Source: Streptomyces sp. YIM 121038 (GTDB lineage Bacteria > Actinomycetota > Actinomycetes > Streptomycetales > Streptomycetaceae). Taken from it: DNA of 64,000 bases. The notes beneath the pieces are model-generated. The model had not been told where the DNA came from. It ran no database searches and saw nothing but the letters and a program-made list of their open reading frames with translations. Shown here in pieces: positions 44,555 to 57,400 of this stretch. Made by a program: the position numbers and the translations under genes. Position 1 is the first letter of the stretch. Each line of letters starts with the position of its first letter. Location: positions 9,236,001 through 9,300,000 of the forward strand of contig NZ_CP030771.1 in assembly GCF_006088715.1 (NCBI RefSeq), given 5' to 3'.

Positions 44555-45550
44555 ATGTCGATACGCAGATCGTCGGGCCTGGCCGGCGCCGTCGCGCTGG
44601 GCCTGGTCCTGACCGGATGCGGGTCGTCCAAGGACGGGTCGGACGCGTCGGACAAGGGCGAGACCCGGGTGTTCGCCGCGGACAACGGCAAGATCAAGAT
44701 CCCGGTCAAGCCGAAGCGCGTGGTCGCCACCGGCTACGCCGTGCCCGTCATGATCGAGGCCCGGGCACCCCTCGTCGGCATCTCGTCGTGGAAGCGCGGC
44801 GAGCCCATGATGAGCAAGAAGGACCTGGCCACCTACAAGAAGGTGCCCAAGGTCGCGGGCGAGCAGGCGACCGAGACCAACTACGAGGCCATCGCCGAGG
44901 CCGATCCCGACCTGATCGTCATCGGCGTCCCCGCCCCGGTCCTCGGCGACATCGACGTCAAGCGCCTGGAGTCCATCGCCCCCGTGGTGGCGATCGGCCC
45001 GACCGTGCCCTCCGCGTGGCGCGAGCTGTCCCGCAAGCAGGCCGACGCGGCGGGCTCGCTCAAGCAGTTCGACTCGCTGCAGTCCACGTACGAGGCCAAG
45101 GCCGCCGAGCTGAAGAAGAAGTACAAGAACGTGCTGCCCCAGCTCAAGCTGGGCCACGTCGGCGCCTACGGCGAGTCCGCCAAGGGCACCTTCCAGCGCG
45201 AGTTCGGCCGCTCCTGGGGCACCAACATCGCCGAGGACGTCGGCGCCAGGTACTACGGCAAGGTCAAGAAGCCCGGCCCCGGCTCCCGCGCGGTCAGCGA
45301 GTACCCCTCCATCGAGGAGCTCCCGGCCTCGCTGCGCGACGCCGACGCCATCACGTACTCGGTGATGGCCGACGGCAGCGTCCCGAAGTCGGTCCAGTAC
45401 GTCATGGACTCGAAGCTGTGGAAGAACCTCCCCGCCGTCAAGGCGAAGAAGACCTTCCCGATCCGCTACACCGAGGCCGCGACCTACGGACAGGCCATGC
45501 AGACCCTGGACGCGATCGACGAGTCGTTCGCTCCGCTCCTGAAGCGGTGA
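44555..45550 (+). CDS. Ferric-siderophore ABC transporter binding lipoprotein
   Basis: A 331-residue FecB/FhuD-type binding protein. The lipobox is LVLTGC (Cys22), followed by a Ser/Asp-rich linker. The two lobes are joined by the long helix typical of class III (KKYKNVLPQLK region), and NYEAIAEADPDLIVIG is a characteristic segment. ATG 44555 has AAGGAG upstream. The stop overlaps the permease GTG. It captures the ferric siderophore at the cell surface. Confidence 0.92.
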   Translation: MSIRRSSGLAGAVALGLVLTGCGSSKDGSDASDKGETRVFAADNGKIKIPVKPKRVVATGYAVPVMIEARAPLVGISSWKRGEPMMSKKDLATYKKVPKVAGEQATETNYEAIAEADPDLIVIGVPAPVLGDIDVKRLESIAPVVAIGPTVPSAWRELSRKQADAAGSLKQFDSLQSTYEAKAAELKKKYKNVLPQLKLGHVGAYGESAKGTFQREFGRSWGTNIAEDVGARYYGKVKKPGPGSRAVSEYPSIEELPASLRDADAITYSVMADGSVPKSVQYVMDSKLWKNLPAVKAKKTFPIRYTEAATYGQAMQTLDAIDESFAPLLKR

Positions 45551-46590
45551 CCGTCGCGGGCCGCGCGTCCGAAGCGGCATCCACCGGGCGGGAGACGGCA
45601 CCCGCCGAGCGGGGCGTGCCGCGGATCGGGCTGCTCGTCGGCGGCCTGGTGCTGCTCGCGGCCGTCGCCGTGATCAGCATCGGCGTCGGCGCCCGCTCGG
45701 TGCCGCCCACGGAGGTCGTCCGCGCGCTGTTCGACTTCCAGGGCACCGACGACCACGTGGTCGTGCGGGACGTCCGGGCGCCCCGCGCGCTGCTCGCCGT
45801 CGCGGTGGGCGCCGCCCTCGCGGTGGCGGGCGCGCTGATCCAGACGCTGGCCCGCAACCCCCTGGCCGAGCCCGGCATCCTCGGTGTCACCGCGGGCGCC
45901 GGGTTCGCCATCACCATCGGCTCCGCACTCGGCCTGGCCGGCGGACAGGCGGGCGAACTGGGCTTCGCCGTCACGGGTTCCGTGCTCGCGGCCCTGCTCG
46001 TCGCCGCCGTCGGGCGGCACTCGCCGCTGCGCCTGGTGCTCGCCGGTGTCGCCCTGACCGCGGTCCTCAACGGCGTCGCCCTCGGCCTGCGCCTGATCCT
46101 CCCGGACGCCTTCGACACCTACCGCTTCTGGTCGGTCGGCTCGCTCGCGGGCCGTGAACAGGCGCCGCTGGCCGTGCCGTTGACCGCGATCGCGGTGTGT
46201 CTGGTCGGCGCGCTGCTGCTCAGCCGGGCCCTGAACGTCCTGAGCCTCGGCGAGAGCGTGGCACACACCCTGGGCGCGAGCGTGGTCCGCGTGCGGGCCG
46301 CCGCCCTCGTGCTGATCACCGTGCTCAGCGGGGCGGCCACGGCGGTGGCCGGGCCGATCCTGTTCGTCGGCCTGATCGTGCCGCAGCTGGTGCGCAGGCC
46401 CGCCGGGGGTTCCGTGCCGTGGCTGGTCCTCCACACGATGGTGCTCGGCCCGATCCTGCTCCTCGTCGCCGACATGGGCTCGCGCGTCCTGCTGCCCACC
46501 GGCGAGGTGCCGGTGGCCATCGTGACCGCGTTCCTCGGCGGACCCATGCTGATCTGGGCGGTCCGCCGCCACGGGGCGGGGGCACTGTGA
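45547..46590 (+). CDS. FecCD-type siderophore ABC permease, first subunit
   Basis: A 347-residue membrane protein with about ten segments. Family motifs are VRAPRALLAVAVGAALAVAGALIQTLARNPLAEPGILGVTAGAGF and GPILFVGLIVPQLVRR. It forms the heterodimeric channel with the next gene product. GTG start in a GTGA overlap. Confidence 0.92.
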   Translation: MTVAGRASEAASTGRETAPAERGVPRIGLLVGGLVLLAAVAVISIGVGARSVPPTEVVRALFDFQGTDDHVVVRDVRAPRALLAVAVGAALAVAGALIQTLARNPLAEPGILGVTAGAGFAITIGSALGLAGGQAGELGFAVTGSVLAALLVAAVGRHSPLRLVLAGVALTAVLNGVALGLRLILPDAFDTYRFWSVGSLAGREQAPLAVPLTAIAVCLVGALLLSRALNVLSLGESVAHTLGASVVRVRAAALVLITVLSGAATAVAGPILFVGLIVPQLVRRPAGGSVPWLVLHTMVLGPILLLVADMGSRVLLPTGEVPVAIVTAFLGGPMLIWAVRRHGAGAL

Positions 46591-47630
46591 ACACGCCGGA
46601 CACGACCGCCGTACGCACCCGGCGGGGAAGCGCCGTGAGCGCGCTCGGACTGCGGGTCGAACGCCGCACGGTGGTGCTCGTCACGGTCCTGACCGCACTG
46701 ATCCTGGCCCTCGCCCTGGTGGGCCTCTGCTACGGCGCGTCCTGGTCGACCCCCAGGGAGGTGTTCGCCGTGCTCAGCGGGGCCGAGCCCTCCGTGGTGA
46801 TCCAGGACTGGCGGCTGCCGCGGGTCCTGGCCGCCCTCGTCTTCGGAGCCGCGCTCGGCGTGGCCGGGGCGCTCTTCCAGAACCTCACCCGCAACCCCAT
46901 GGGCAGCCCGGACGTGATCGGCCTCGACGCGGGCGCCTACACCGGCGCCCTGGTCGCCCTCACCGTCCTCTCCGGCACCTCCGCGCAACTGGCCGTCGGC
47001 TCGGTGCTCGGCGGTCTCGTCGTCGCCGCCGTGATCTACCTCCTCGCGTACGACCGGGGCTTCTCCGGGCTGCGCCTCGTGGTGATCGGCGTCGCCGTCA
47101 ACGCCATGGTGACCGCGCTCAACTCGTGGATCGTGCTGCGCGCCGAGCTGGAGGTCGCCATCGCGGCCGTCGGCTGGAGCGCGGGTTCCCTCAACGACGT
47201 GGGCTGGGAGGACGTGGGCATCCCCTTCACGGTCATCGGCGTCCTGCTGGCCCTGATCGCCACGCGGGCGCACGCCATGCACCAGGCGTCGCTCGGTGAC
47301 GCCGTCGCCGTGACCACGGGGGTCGGGCTCGACCGGCTGCGGCTCCTGATGGTCGTCGTCGGCGTCGGCTGCACGGCCACGGTGACCGCGGTCGCCGGAC
47401 CGATCGCGTTCATCGCCCTGGCCGCCCCGCAGATCGGCCGCAGGCTCGCGGGCGCGCCCGGCGTCCCGCTGCTGCCCGCCGCGCTGACCGGCGCGGTCCT
47501 GCTGCAGGGCGCGGACCTGATCGCCCAGATGCTCCTCGCGCCCGTCTCCCTGCCGGTCGGAGTGGTGAGCACCGCGATCGGCGGCTGCTATCTGATCTGG
47601 CTGCTTACCAAGGAGGTGAGGCGCGCGTGA
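46587..47630 (+). CDS. FecCD-type siderophore ABC permease, second subunit
   Basis: A 347-residue partner permease with the same family motifs: WRLPRVLAALVFGAALGVAGALFQNLTRNPMGSPDVIGLDAGA and GPIAFIALAAPQIGRRLAG. About ten membrane segments. GTG start overlapping the previous stop; its own stop overlaps the ATPase GTG. Confidence 0.92.
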   Translation: MNTPDTTAVRTRRGSAVSALGLRVERRTVVLVTVLTALILALALVGLCYGASWSTPREVFAVLSGAEPSVVIQDWRLPRVLAALVFGAALGVAGALFQNLTRNPMGSPDVIGLDAGAYTGALVALTVLSGTSAQLAVGSVLGGLVVAAVIYLLAYDRGFSGLRLVVIGVAVNAMVTALNSWIVLRAELEVAIAAVGWSAGSLNDVGWEDVGIPFTVIGVLLALIATRAHAMHQASLGDAVAVTTGVGLDRLRLLMVVVGVGCTATVTAVAGPIAFIALAAPQIGRRLAGAPGVPLLPAALTGAVLLQGADLIAQMLLAPVSLPVGVVSTAIGGCYLIWLLTKEVRRA

Positions 47631-48412
47631 CCGCACGCCTGACCGCGCGGGACATCACCCTGCGCTACGGAGACCGCGTGGTCTCCACCCGGCTGAGCCT
47701 CGACGTCCCCGACGGCGCGTTCACCGCCATCGTGGGCCCCAACGCCTGCGGGAAGTCGACCCTGCTGCGGGCCCTCGTACGGCTGCTGCGCCCCGACTCC
47801 GGGCACGTCGAGCTCGACGGCCGCGAGGTCGGCGGCTACCCGCCCAAGGCCCTGGCCAAGCAGCTCGGCTTCCTGCCGCAGGACCCGCTGGCCCCCGAGG
47901 ACATCAAGGTCCGCCAGCTGGTGGCCCGGGGACGCTTCCCGCACCAGTCGCTCCTGGCCCTGTGGTCGCCCCGGGACGAGGAGGCCGTCACCGCGGCCAT
48001 GGCCGCCGCGGGCGTCGCCGACCTGGCCGACCGGCCGGTGCAGGAGCTGTCCGGCGGCCAGCGCCAGCGGGTCTGGATGGCCATGGTGCTCGCCCAGGAG
48101 ACCCCGTACCTGCTGCTCGACGAACCGACGTCCTTCCTGGACATCACCCACCAGTACCAACTGCTCGGCCTGCTTGCCCGGTTGCGCGACGAGGGCCGCA
48201 CGGTCATCGCCGTCCTGCACGACATCAACCAGGCGTGCCGCTTCGCCGACCACCTGGTCGCCATGAAGGACGGCCGGGTGGTCGCCGAGGGCGAGCCCGG
48301 CGCCGTCGTGGACGCCGCGCTGATCAAGGACGTGTTCGACCTGCCGAGCATCATCGTCCCCGACCCCGTGACGGACACGCCGATGGTCGTCCCCACCCTG
48401 CAAGGAGAGTGA
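47627..48412 (+). CDS. Siderophore ABC transporter ATP-binding protein
   Basis: A 261-residue FepC/FecE-type ATPase: Walker [10 protein letters not shown], signature LSGGQRQR, Walker [13 protein letters not shown] and the switch His in VLHDINQ. It energises the two permeases, completing the importer. The stop is one base before the NRPS TTG. Confidence 0.94.
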   Translation: MTARLTARDITLRYGDRVVSTRLSLDVPDGAFTAIVGPNACGKSTLLRALVRLLRPDSGHVELDGREVGGYPPKALAKQLGFLPQDPLAPEDIKVRQLVARGRFPHQSLLALWSPRDEEAVTAAMAAAGVADLADRPVQELSGGQRQRVWMAMVLAQETPYLLLDEPTSFLDITHQYQLLGLLARLRDEGRTVIAVLHDINQACRFADHLVAMKDGRVVAEGEPGAVVDAALIKDVFDLPSIIVPDPVTDTPMVVPTLQGE

Positions 48413-48413
48413 A

Positions 48414-51400
48414 TTGAGCACCGCACGCGTGTCCTCGGACGGGCTGCTCGACCTGACGAGGGCCCAGCTGGGCATCTGGAACGCCCAGCGCCTCGAACCG
48501 GACTCGCCGTACTACGTGGTCGGCGACGTCGTGGAGATATCCGGCGACGCACCGGTCGACGTGGACGCCCTGGCCGAGGCGGTCCGCGCCACCACCGAGG
48601 AGGCCGAGACGCTGCGGCTGCGGGTGCGCGAAACACCGGACGGGCCCCGGCAGTCGGTCAGTGACGAGCCGGTCCGGGCGCCCGAGGTGATCGACGTCAG
48701 CGGCGAGGCCGACCCCGCCGCAGCGGCGGCCGCGCTCGTCGACGCCGAGCGCGCGCGGACGGGTGAGACCTGTCGGGGCATGGTGGAACGAACGCTCTAT
48801 TCACGCGCCGTCATCAAGCTCTCCGACCGCGAGGTCTGGTACACCCAGCTCGGCCACCACCTGGTCTTCGACGGCTACACCGCCGCGATGCTCGCCCGGC
48901 GCACCGCCGCCCGCTACACCGCCCTCGTGCGCGGCACCGAGCCGCCCGGGTCGACCTTCGGTTCCTTCGCCGACCTCGTCGCCGCCGACCGGGCCTACCG
49001 GGACGGCGACCGGGCCGCCGACGACCGCGCGTACTGGGTCGAGCGGTTCACCCCGCTGCCCGACCTCGGCGCCGCCGACACCGCCGCGGGCCCGCCCGAG
49101 CGCACCCTGACCGCCCGCGCCGTCGTCCCCGCCGGCCAGGTCGCCCGGCTGCGCGCCTTCGCCGACGAAGCGGGCGTCACCTGGGGCGAGGCGCTGATCG
49201 CCGGATACGCGGCGTTCCTGCACCGCATGCTGGGCCGCACCGACGTGGTGTTCGCGCTGCCCCTGATGTGCCGCACCGGCTCGACCGAACTGCGCACCCC
49301 CGCCATGGCGGTGAACGTCCTGCCGCTGCGGGTGACCGTGCGCCCCGCCGACGACCTCGGCACGCTGAGCCGCGCGGTCGCCGCCGCGATGAAGGAGATG
49401 CGCGAGCACCAGCGCTACCGCGGCGAGGACCTGCCCCGTGACCTCGGCGTGCCCGGCGCGGGCGCGCTCCTCCACGGACGCGGCATCAACCTCAAGGCGT
49501 TCGACCTCACCCTCGACTTCGCCGGGTCCACCGGAGTGATGCGCAACGTCGCGGGCGGCCCGCCGGAGGACATGGGCCTGAGCGTCCTGCCCACCCGCGA
49601 CGGCGGCCTCCTGCTCGGCTTCGAGGTCGACGCCCGCACCAACGACCAGGCCGCGGTCGACGGCAAGCTGACCGGCCTGCGGACCCTGCTCGCCGGGCTC
49701 ACCGACGGCCTGCCCGTCGGGCGGATCGCCCTGACCGACGACGTGGGCCGGCTCCTCGCCGACTGGGCGCCGCCCGCCCTGCCCGGCACACCCGTGGACG
49801 TGCCCACCGCCCTCACCGCCATGGCCGCGGCCGAGCCCGCGCACACCGCCCTGGTGTGCGGCGCCGAGCACCTCACCGCCGGGGACCTCGCGGGCCGGGT
49901 GCACCGCGTCGCCCGCGCGCTGCGGGCCCGCGGCATCGGGCCCGACGACCTCGTGGCCCTGGCCCTGCCGCGCTCCGCGGACCTGGTGGTCGCGCTGCTC
50001 GCGGTCCTCGACGCGGGCGCCGCGTTCCAGCCCCTGGACGCCGCACACCCCGCCGAGCGGCTGCGCGAACTGATCGACGACACCCGCCCCGCCCTCGTCC
50101 TCACCAACGGCACGCTCGACGGGCTGCCCTGGACCACCCTGCTCCAGGAGGCCGCCGAACTGTCCGACGCTCCGCTGGGGGACGACGAGTTGGCGGCGCC
50201 ACGCCACCCCGAGCACCTCGCCTACGTCATCCACACCTCCGGGTCGACCGGCCGCCCCAAGGGCGTCCTCGGCCGGGCCGGCGGCCTCGCCGCGCTCCTG
50301 CACCACCAGCGGGCGACGGTCGTCGCCGAGGCCGAAGGCGCCGCGGGCAGACGGCTGCGCGTCGCCCACACCTACTCGTTCGCCTTCGACTCCGCCTTCG
50401 ACCACCTGGTGTGGCTGCTGTGCGGGCACACCCTGCACGTCTACGACGCCGAGACCGCCCGCGACGCCGACGCGCTGCTCGCCGCGTACGCCCGCGACGG
50501 CATCGACGTCGTGGACACCACGCCGTCGATGGCCGCGCCGCTCGTCGACGGCGGCCTGCTCGACCTGCGCCCGACGCTCCTCGTCCTCGGCGGCGAGGCC
50601 ACCCCGCCCGCGCTGTGGCGGCGGGTCGCCGCCTCGGGGGTCACCGCGCGCAACATATACGGGCCCACCGAGGCGACCGTGGACGCCACCACCGCCCGGA
50701 TCACCGGCGAGGAGCCCACGATCGGCCACCCGCTCGCGGGCACCCGGATCCTCCTGCTCGACCGCGCGCTGCAGCCGGTGCCGCACGGCACCGTGGGCGA
50801 GCTGTACCTGGCGGGGCCGCACCTGGCCCGCGGCTACCTCGGCAGGCCCGCGGCGAGTGCCGAGCGCTTCGTCGCCGACCCGTTCGGCGCACCGGGACAG
50901 CGCCTCTACCGCACCGGCGACCAGGGCCGCTGGGTGCCCGGGCGCGGTCTGGAGTACCTGGGCCGCGGCGACGGCCAGCTCAAGATCCGTGGCCACCGCG
51001 TGGAGACCGGCGAGGTCGAGGCCGCCCTCGGCGCGGTGCCCGGCGTCACCGCCGCGGCCGCCACGGTGCGCTCCTCCCGCCTGGTCGGCTACGTGGTGTC
51101 CGCCAAGGCCACCGGGGACGCCGTGCGCGCCCACCTGGCCGAGCGGCTGCCCGAGCACATGGTGCCCGCGGCCGTGGTGGTCCTCGACGCACTGCCCGTC
51201 ACGCCCAACGGCAAGCTCGACCGCGCGGCGCTGCCCGCGCCCGCGGCCACCGGCGGCGGCCGGGAGCCGCGCACGGAGCGGGAGCGGCTGCTGTGCGCCG
51301 TCCTCGCCGAGGTGTTCGACGCCGAACGCGTCGGCGTGGACGACGACTTCTTCGCCCTCGGCGGCGACAGCATCACCGCCATCACCGTCAGCAGCCGACT

Positions 51401-54400
51401 GCGCGCCAAGGGCTTCGAGCTGCGGCCCCGCGATCTGCTGGCGCGCCGCAGCTTCGCCGCCCTGGCCGCCTCGGCCGCCGCGGTCGACGACGGCGCCCGC
51501 ACCACGGACGAGCCGACCGGGCCCGTGCCCGCGCCGCCGATCGTGCGCGGCCTGCTCGACCCGCACCCGGACGTCGACACCGTCGCCGGGTACGCCCAGT
51601 GGACCGCCCTGCGCGTCGACGGCCTCGCCCACAAGGACCTGGCCCGAGGCGTCCAGACCGTACTCGACCACCACGACGCGCTGCGGCTGCGCGCGGACGA
51701 CGCCCTGGAGGTGCTGCCCCGCGGGGCGGTGCGTGCCGTCGCCAACGAGGTGCACGGCGAGGACGTGACCGCCCTCGCCGAGCGCCTCGCCGGTGAACTC
51801 GACCCGCGCTCGGGCGACTTGCTGCGCGCCACCCTGGTGCGGACCGGCGACGGCACCCCGGACCGCCTGGTCGTCGTCGTGCACCACCTCGCCATGGACG
51901 GCGTCTCCTGGCGCGTCCTGCTGCCCGACCTGCACACGGCCTGCACCGGGGGCGCCCTCGCCCCGGTCGGCGCGTCCTGGCGGCGCCACGCCACGGTCCT
52001 CGCCGAGCAGGGCGCATCCGGCGCGCGCCGCGCCGAACTCGACCACTGGCGCACCGCGCTCGACGCCGCGCCCCGCCTCGGGGCACGCCCCCTCGACCAG
52101 CGGCGGGACACGGTCGCCACCGCCCACCGCTCGGTCACCGTGGCCTCGCCCGATACCACCGACGCGCTCCTGACCACCCTGCCCGCGGCCTACCGCGCCG
52201 GTGTCGACGAGGTCCTCCTCGCCGCGCTCGTGCTGGCCCTGCGCACCTGGGGCGTCAGCGGTGACGCGGTGACCGTGACGATGGAGGGCCACGGCCGCGA
52301 ACACCTCGACCTGGCCCGCACCGTCGGCTGGTTCACCAGCGAGTACCCGGTGCGCGTGCCCGCGTCCGACGACGTGGGACGGCTGCTGCGTGCCGCCAAG
52401 GAGGCCCGCCGCTCCGTCCCCGACGGCGGCGTCGGCTACGGCGTCCTGCGCCACCTCGACCCCGAGGCCGGCCCCGAGCTCGCGGCGACCCCGCCGCCGG
52501 ACGTGCTCCTGAACTACCTGGGCCGCTTCGCCCAGTTGACCGGAACCGGCTGGCGCCTGCCGGAGCGGGACGCCTTCGCCGTCACCGAACCCGGCGGCAA
52601 GGCCCTGGAGCAGGTCCTCGCCCTCAACTGCTTCGTCCACGAGGAGGGCGCACCGCGCCTGGCCGTCGAGTGGACCGCCGCGACCGAGGTGCTCCCCGCC
52701 GACGCCGTGACGGCCCTGCAGACGGCCTGGGCCGCCGCGCTCGACGCCCTCGCCGTGCACGCGCGCCACACCACCGGCGGCCTCACACCGTCCGACCTGC
52801 CCTACGTCGACCTCGACCAGGACGCCATCGACGCCCTCGAACGCACCGGCCGCGTCGCCGACGTCCTGCCCGCGACCCCGCTGCAACTCGGCCTGTCCTT
52901 CCACACGCTGGTCCGCGAGGAGCGGGACACCGACGTCTACGTCGTCCAGGCCGTGACGACCCTGGTCGGCGACCTCGACCCGGACCGGATGGCCGAGGCC
53001 GCGCGGGAGCTGCTGCGCCGCCACCCCGCGCTGCGGGCGTACCTGGGCACCGCCGGGGATGACGTGGTGCAGGTGATCCCCGCCGACGTCGCCCTGGACT
53101 GGCGGCAGGACGACCGCTTCGAGGCCGCCGCCCGCGCCGAGCTCCAGCGGCCCTTCGACCCGGCGCGCCCGCCGCTGATCCGCTTCCTGCTGTCCCGCGT
53201 CGGCCCGCACGAGCACAAGCTGGTGATCACCAATCACCACGCCCTGCTCGACGGCTGGTCCATGCCCCTGGTCGGCCGCACCCTGCTCGCGATCTACGCC
53301 GAACTGGGCGGCGGCCCGGCCGCGCCGTCCGCCCCGCCGCTCTCGGAGTACTTCCGCTGGCTGGCCGGACGGGACCACGAGGCGTCCCTGGCCGCGTGGC
53401 GCACCGCCCTCGACGGCGTCGACGACGCGACGCGCCTCGCCCCCGCGAGCACCGTCACCGGCGTCGAGCGCCCCGGGCGCGTGAGCGTCGACCTCGGCCG
53501 GGAGTTCAGCGACCGCCTGCGCGCCTTCGCCCGCGCCCAGGGCGTCACCCTGACCACCGTGCTCCAGACGGCCTGGGGCCTGCTGCTCGGCAGGCTCACC
53601 GGGCGCCGCGACGTCGTGTTCGGCTGCCCGGTGTCCGGGCGGCCCGCCGAGGTCGAGGGCGTGGAGTCGATGATCGGCCAGCTCGGCACCACCGTCCCGG
53701 TGCGCGTGGCGCACCACCAGGACCGCACCGCGCGGGACCTCATGGCGGACGTGCACGCCCAGAGCGTGGCCCTCGCCGACCACCACCACGTCGGCCTGCC
53801 CGCGATCCAGCGCGCGGTGGGCGTCGGCGAGCTGTTCGACACGATGCTGGTCATGGAGAACTTCCCGCTCTCCAGCCGCGGGCGCACCCCGCTCGCCCCC
53901 GGCCTCGACCTGGCCGGTGTGGACATCACCGACGCCACGCACTACGCGCTGACCGTGATCGTGATCCCCGACGACGCCCTCACCATCGGCCTGGGCTACC
54001 AGCCGAGCGCCTTCGCCGAGTCGACCGTGCGGGACTACGGCCGCTGGCTGCTCAACCTCCTGCGGGAGATCGTCGCCGACCCGGCGCGCCCCGCCGTCCG
54101 CCTGCCCGCCCTCGACCCCGAGGAGCGGCAGCGGATGCTGCGCACCGGCACCGAGGTCGTCCCCGCCAAGGCCCGGGGCCACTGGCTGGAGGAGTTCGCC
54201 GCCTGGGTGCGTCACAAGCCCGACGCGGAGGCCCTGGTCTGCCGCGACCGCAGCCTCAGCTACGCCGAGCTCGACCGCGCCGCCAACCGCCTCGCCCACG
54301 CCCTGATCGCCCGCGGCGTACGGCCCCAGGACCCGGTCGCCGTGCTCCTTGGACGCGATGTCGAGATGACGGTGGCCCTGTTCGGCGTGGCCAAGGCGGG

Positions 54401-57400
54401 CGCGGTGTACGTACCCCTCGACCCGAGCTATCCGCGCGAGCGCCTGGCGTACATGCTCGACGACATCGCCCCGGCCGCCGCCGTGACGACCGGTGCCGAA
54501 CTGCCCGCCGCGCGTGACGTCCCGGTCCTGCGGCTCGACGACCCGGCCACGCTGGCCGCCGCCCCCGACACCGACCCCGCCGAGGCGCGCGCGAGGCTCA
54601 CCGACGACGCGCTCGCCTACGTCATCTACACCTCCGGCACCACAGGGCGCCCCAAGGGCGTCGGCGTCACCCACCGCGGCGTGCCCGATCTGATCGCCCT
54701 CCAGGAGGAGGTCGTCGGCGTCACCGAGCACGACCGGTATCTGCACTTCGCGTCGACCAGCTTCGACGTGGCGTTCTGGCAGACCATGGTGCCGCTGCTG
54801 TCCGGCGGCACCTCCGTGATCGCCCCCGAGGAGGTCCGCGTCCCCGGCGACGAGCTCCTCGACTACATCGTCGAGCACCGGGTGACCGGAGTGAACCTGC
54901 TGCCGTCGTTCCTGGCCGCGATGCCCGACGACCGCACCGTCGACCCCGACGTGTTCTTCGTCGTCGGCGCCGAGCGCCTCGACCCGGAGCTGGCCCGGCG
55001 CTGGGGCACCGGACGCAAGGCGCTGTTCAACGCCTACGGCCCCACCGAAGTCACCATCAACTCCGTCACCTGGCACTACGAGGCGGACGATCCCGGCCCG
55101 CTGCCGATCGGCCGCCCCGACCCCCACGTCCGCGCCTACGTCCTCGACGGCGGGCTCCAGCCCGTCGGCGTCGGCGTCACGGGCGAGCTGTACCTCGGCG
55201 GGCCCAGCGTCGCCCGCGGCTACCTCGGCCGCCCCGGCCTGACGTCCGAGCGGTTCGTCGCCGACCCCTTCGGCGCGCCGGGGCAGCGCATGTACCGCAC
55301 CGGAGACCTCGTACGGTGGCGGCCGGACGGGCAGCTGGTGTTCCTCGGCCGCGTCGACCACCAGGTCAAGGTCCGTGGCTTCCGCGTGGAGCTGGGCGAG
55401 ATCGAGTCCACGCTGACCCGCCACCCCGACGTGCGCGCCAGCGCGGTGATCGTGCGCGAGGACCGGCTCGTCGGCTACGTCATCCCCACCGACGGCGCGG
55501 ACCTGGACACCGAAGAGGTGCGCGCGTACCTGGCGGGCGAACTGCCCGACCACATGGTGCCGACCGCCTTCGTGGAGCTCGACCGGCTGCCCCTGAGCCC
55601 CAGCGGCAAGCTCGACGCCACCGCGCTGCCCGCCCCCGAGACCGCGGCCGCCGCGCGGCGCGCACCGGCCACGGAGGCCGAAGCGGTCCTGCTCCGCGTG
55701 TTCCAGGACGTCCTCGGCACCGAGGACATCGGCCCCGACGACGCCTTCTTCGCCATCGGCGGCGACAGCATCGTTTCCCTGCAAGTGGTCTCGCGCGCCC
55801 GCCGCAAGGGCGTCGGCCTGACCGCGCGGGACGTGTTCGAGGGCGAGACGGTCGCCGGGATCGCGGCGCGCGCCCGCGCCCTGGACGACGCCGCAGGACC
55901 CGTGACCGGGGACGCGCCGCTGACCCCGATCATGCGGGACCTGCTGCGCCGCGCGGGCACCGCCGCCGACGGCTTCTGCCAGTGGGTGGAGATCTGCGTA
56001 CCCCCGGGCGGCGACGAGGCGACCTGGCACGCCGCGCTCGACGCGCTCCTGGCCCGCCACGACGTCCTGCGGGCCCGCCTGGTGGCCGACGCCCTGCGCA
56101 TCCCCCAGGCCGGCGCGGTGTCCGCGGCCGACGTCCTGACCTGCGTACGGACGGACGACGAGCCGCGGGCCCTGGTCGACGCCCACATCGCCGGGGTCCG
56201 CGGGGCGGTGGACCCGCGCACCGGGCCGCTCCTGCGCGCCCTGTGGGTCGACGCCGGATCCGAACGGCCGGGCAGGCTCGTGCTCGTCGCCCACCACCTG
56301 GTGGTCGACGGCGTGTCCTGGCGCGTCCTCCTCGACGACGTGCGCCACGCCTACTCCGGCGGGGCCCTGGCCCGGCACGGCCAGTCGTTCCTCGCCTGGG
56401 CGCGGTCCCTGCGCGACGCCGACCGGGGGGCCGAACTGCCGCACTGGCAGGGCATGACCGCCACCCCGGCGCTCACCGGGCCGCTCGACCCCGCCCGGGA
56501 CACCGTGGCCACCGCGGCGCACCACGAGATCCGGCTCGCCGCCGACACGACCCGCGCCCTGATCACGACCCTGCCCGCCGCCCACCGCAGCACCCCCGAC
56601 GCCGTACTCCTGACGGCGCTCGCCCAGGCCGTTCACGCCTGGCGCGGCACCCCGGAGGTCCTCGTCGCCCTGGAGAGCCACGGCCGTCCCACCCGGGTCG
56701 ACCTGTCGGGGACCGTCGGCTGGTTCACCGCCGTGCACCCCATGCGCCTCGACGCGCGCGACGACGTACAAGCCGTCAGGGAACGCCTGCGCGCCCAGGG
56801 CGACGGCCTCGGCCACGGCATCCTCACCGCCGCGGGCCTCCTCGACCCGGCGACGCCGGAGGTCGCCTGGAACTACCTCGGCCAGTTCCCCGGCGCCCCC
56901 ACCGAGGAGACGCCCTGGCGGCCGGCCCCCGACGCCGACCCGCTCGGCTCCGGCGGCACCGGCGAACTGCCCCTGCCGCACAGCCTGATGGTCAACGCCC
57001 TGGTGCGCGACGACGCGCTCGGGGTGCGGATCACCTGGCCGTCCGCGCTGTTCACCGCCGCCGAGATCGAGGAGCTCGCCGAGCACCTGCGGGCCGCGCT
57101 GCATCGCGCCGCCGCGGCGCCGGAGGTCAGCGCGCTCACCGGGGACCGGCCGGTCGCCGAGGTGCAGCCGCTCACGCCGTTGCAGGAGGTGATGCTGCGG
57201 CACGCGCGCACCGAGCACCCCGACCCGTACACCGTGCAGTCGACGTTCACGCTCGCGGGGCCGCTCGACGTCGAGGCCCTGCGCGCCGCGGGCAGCGCCC
57301 TGCTGGCCCGGCATCCGAACCTGGGCGCCGTGTTCCCCGCGGACCTCGCGGTGATCCCGCAGGCGCCCCGGCCGGACTTCCGGGTGTCCGACGGGCCCGC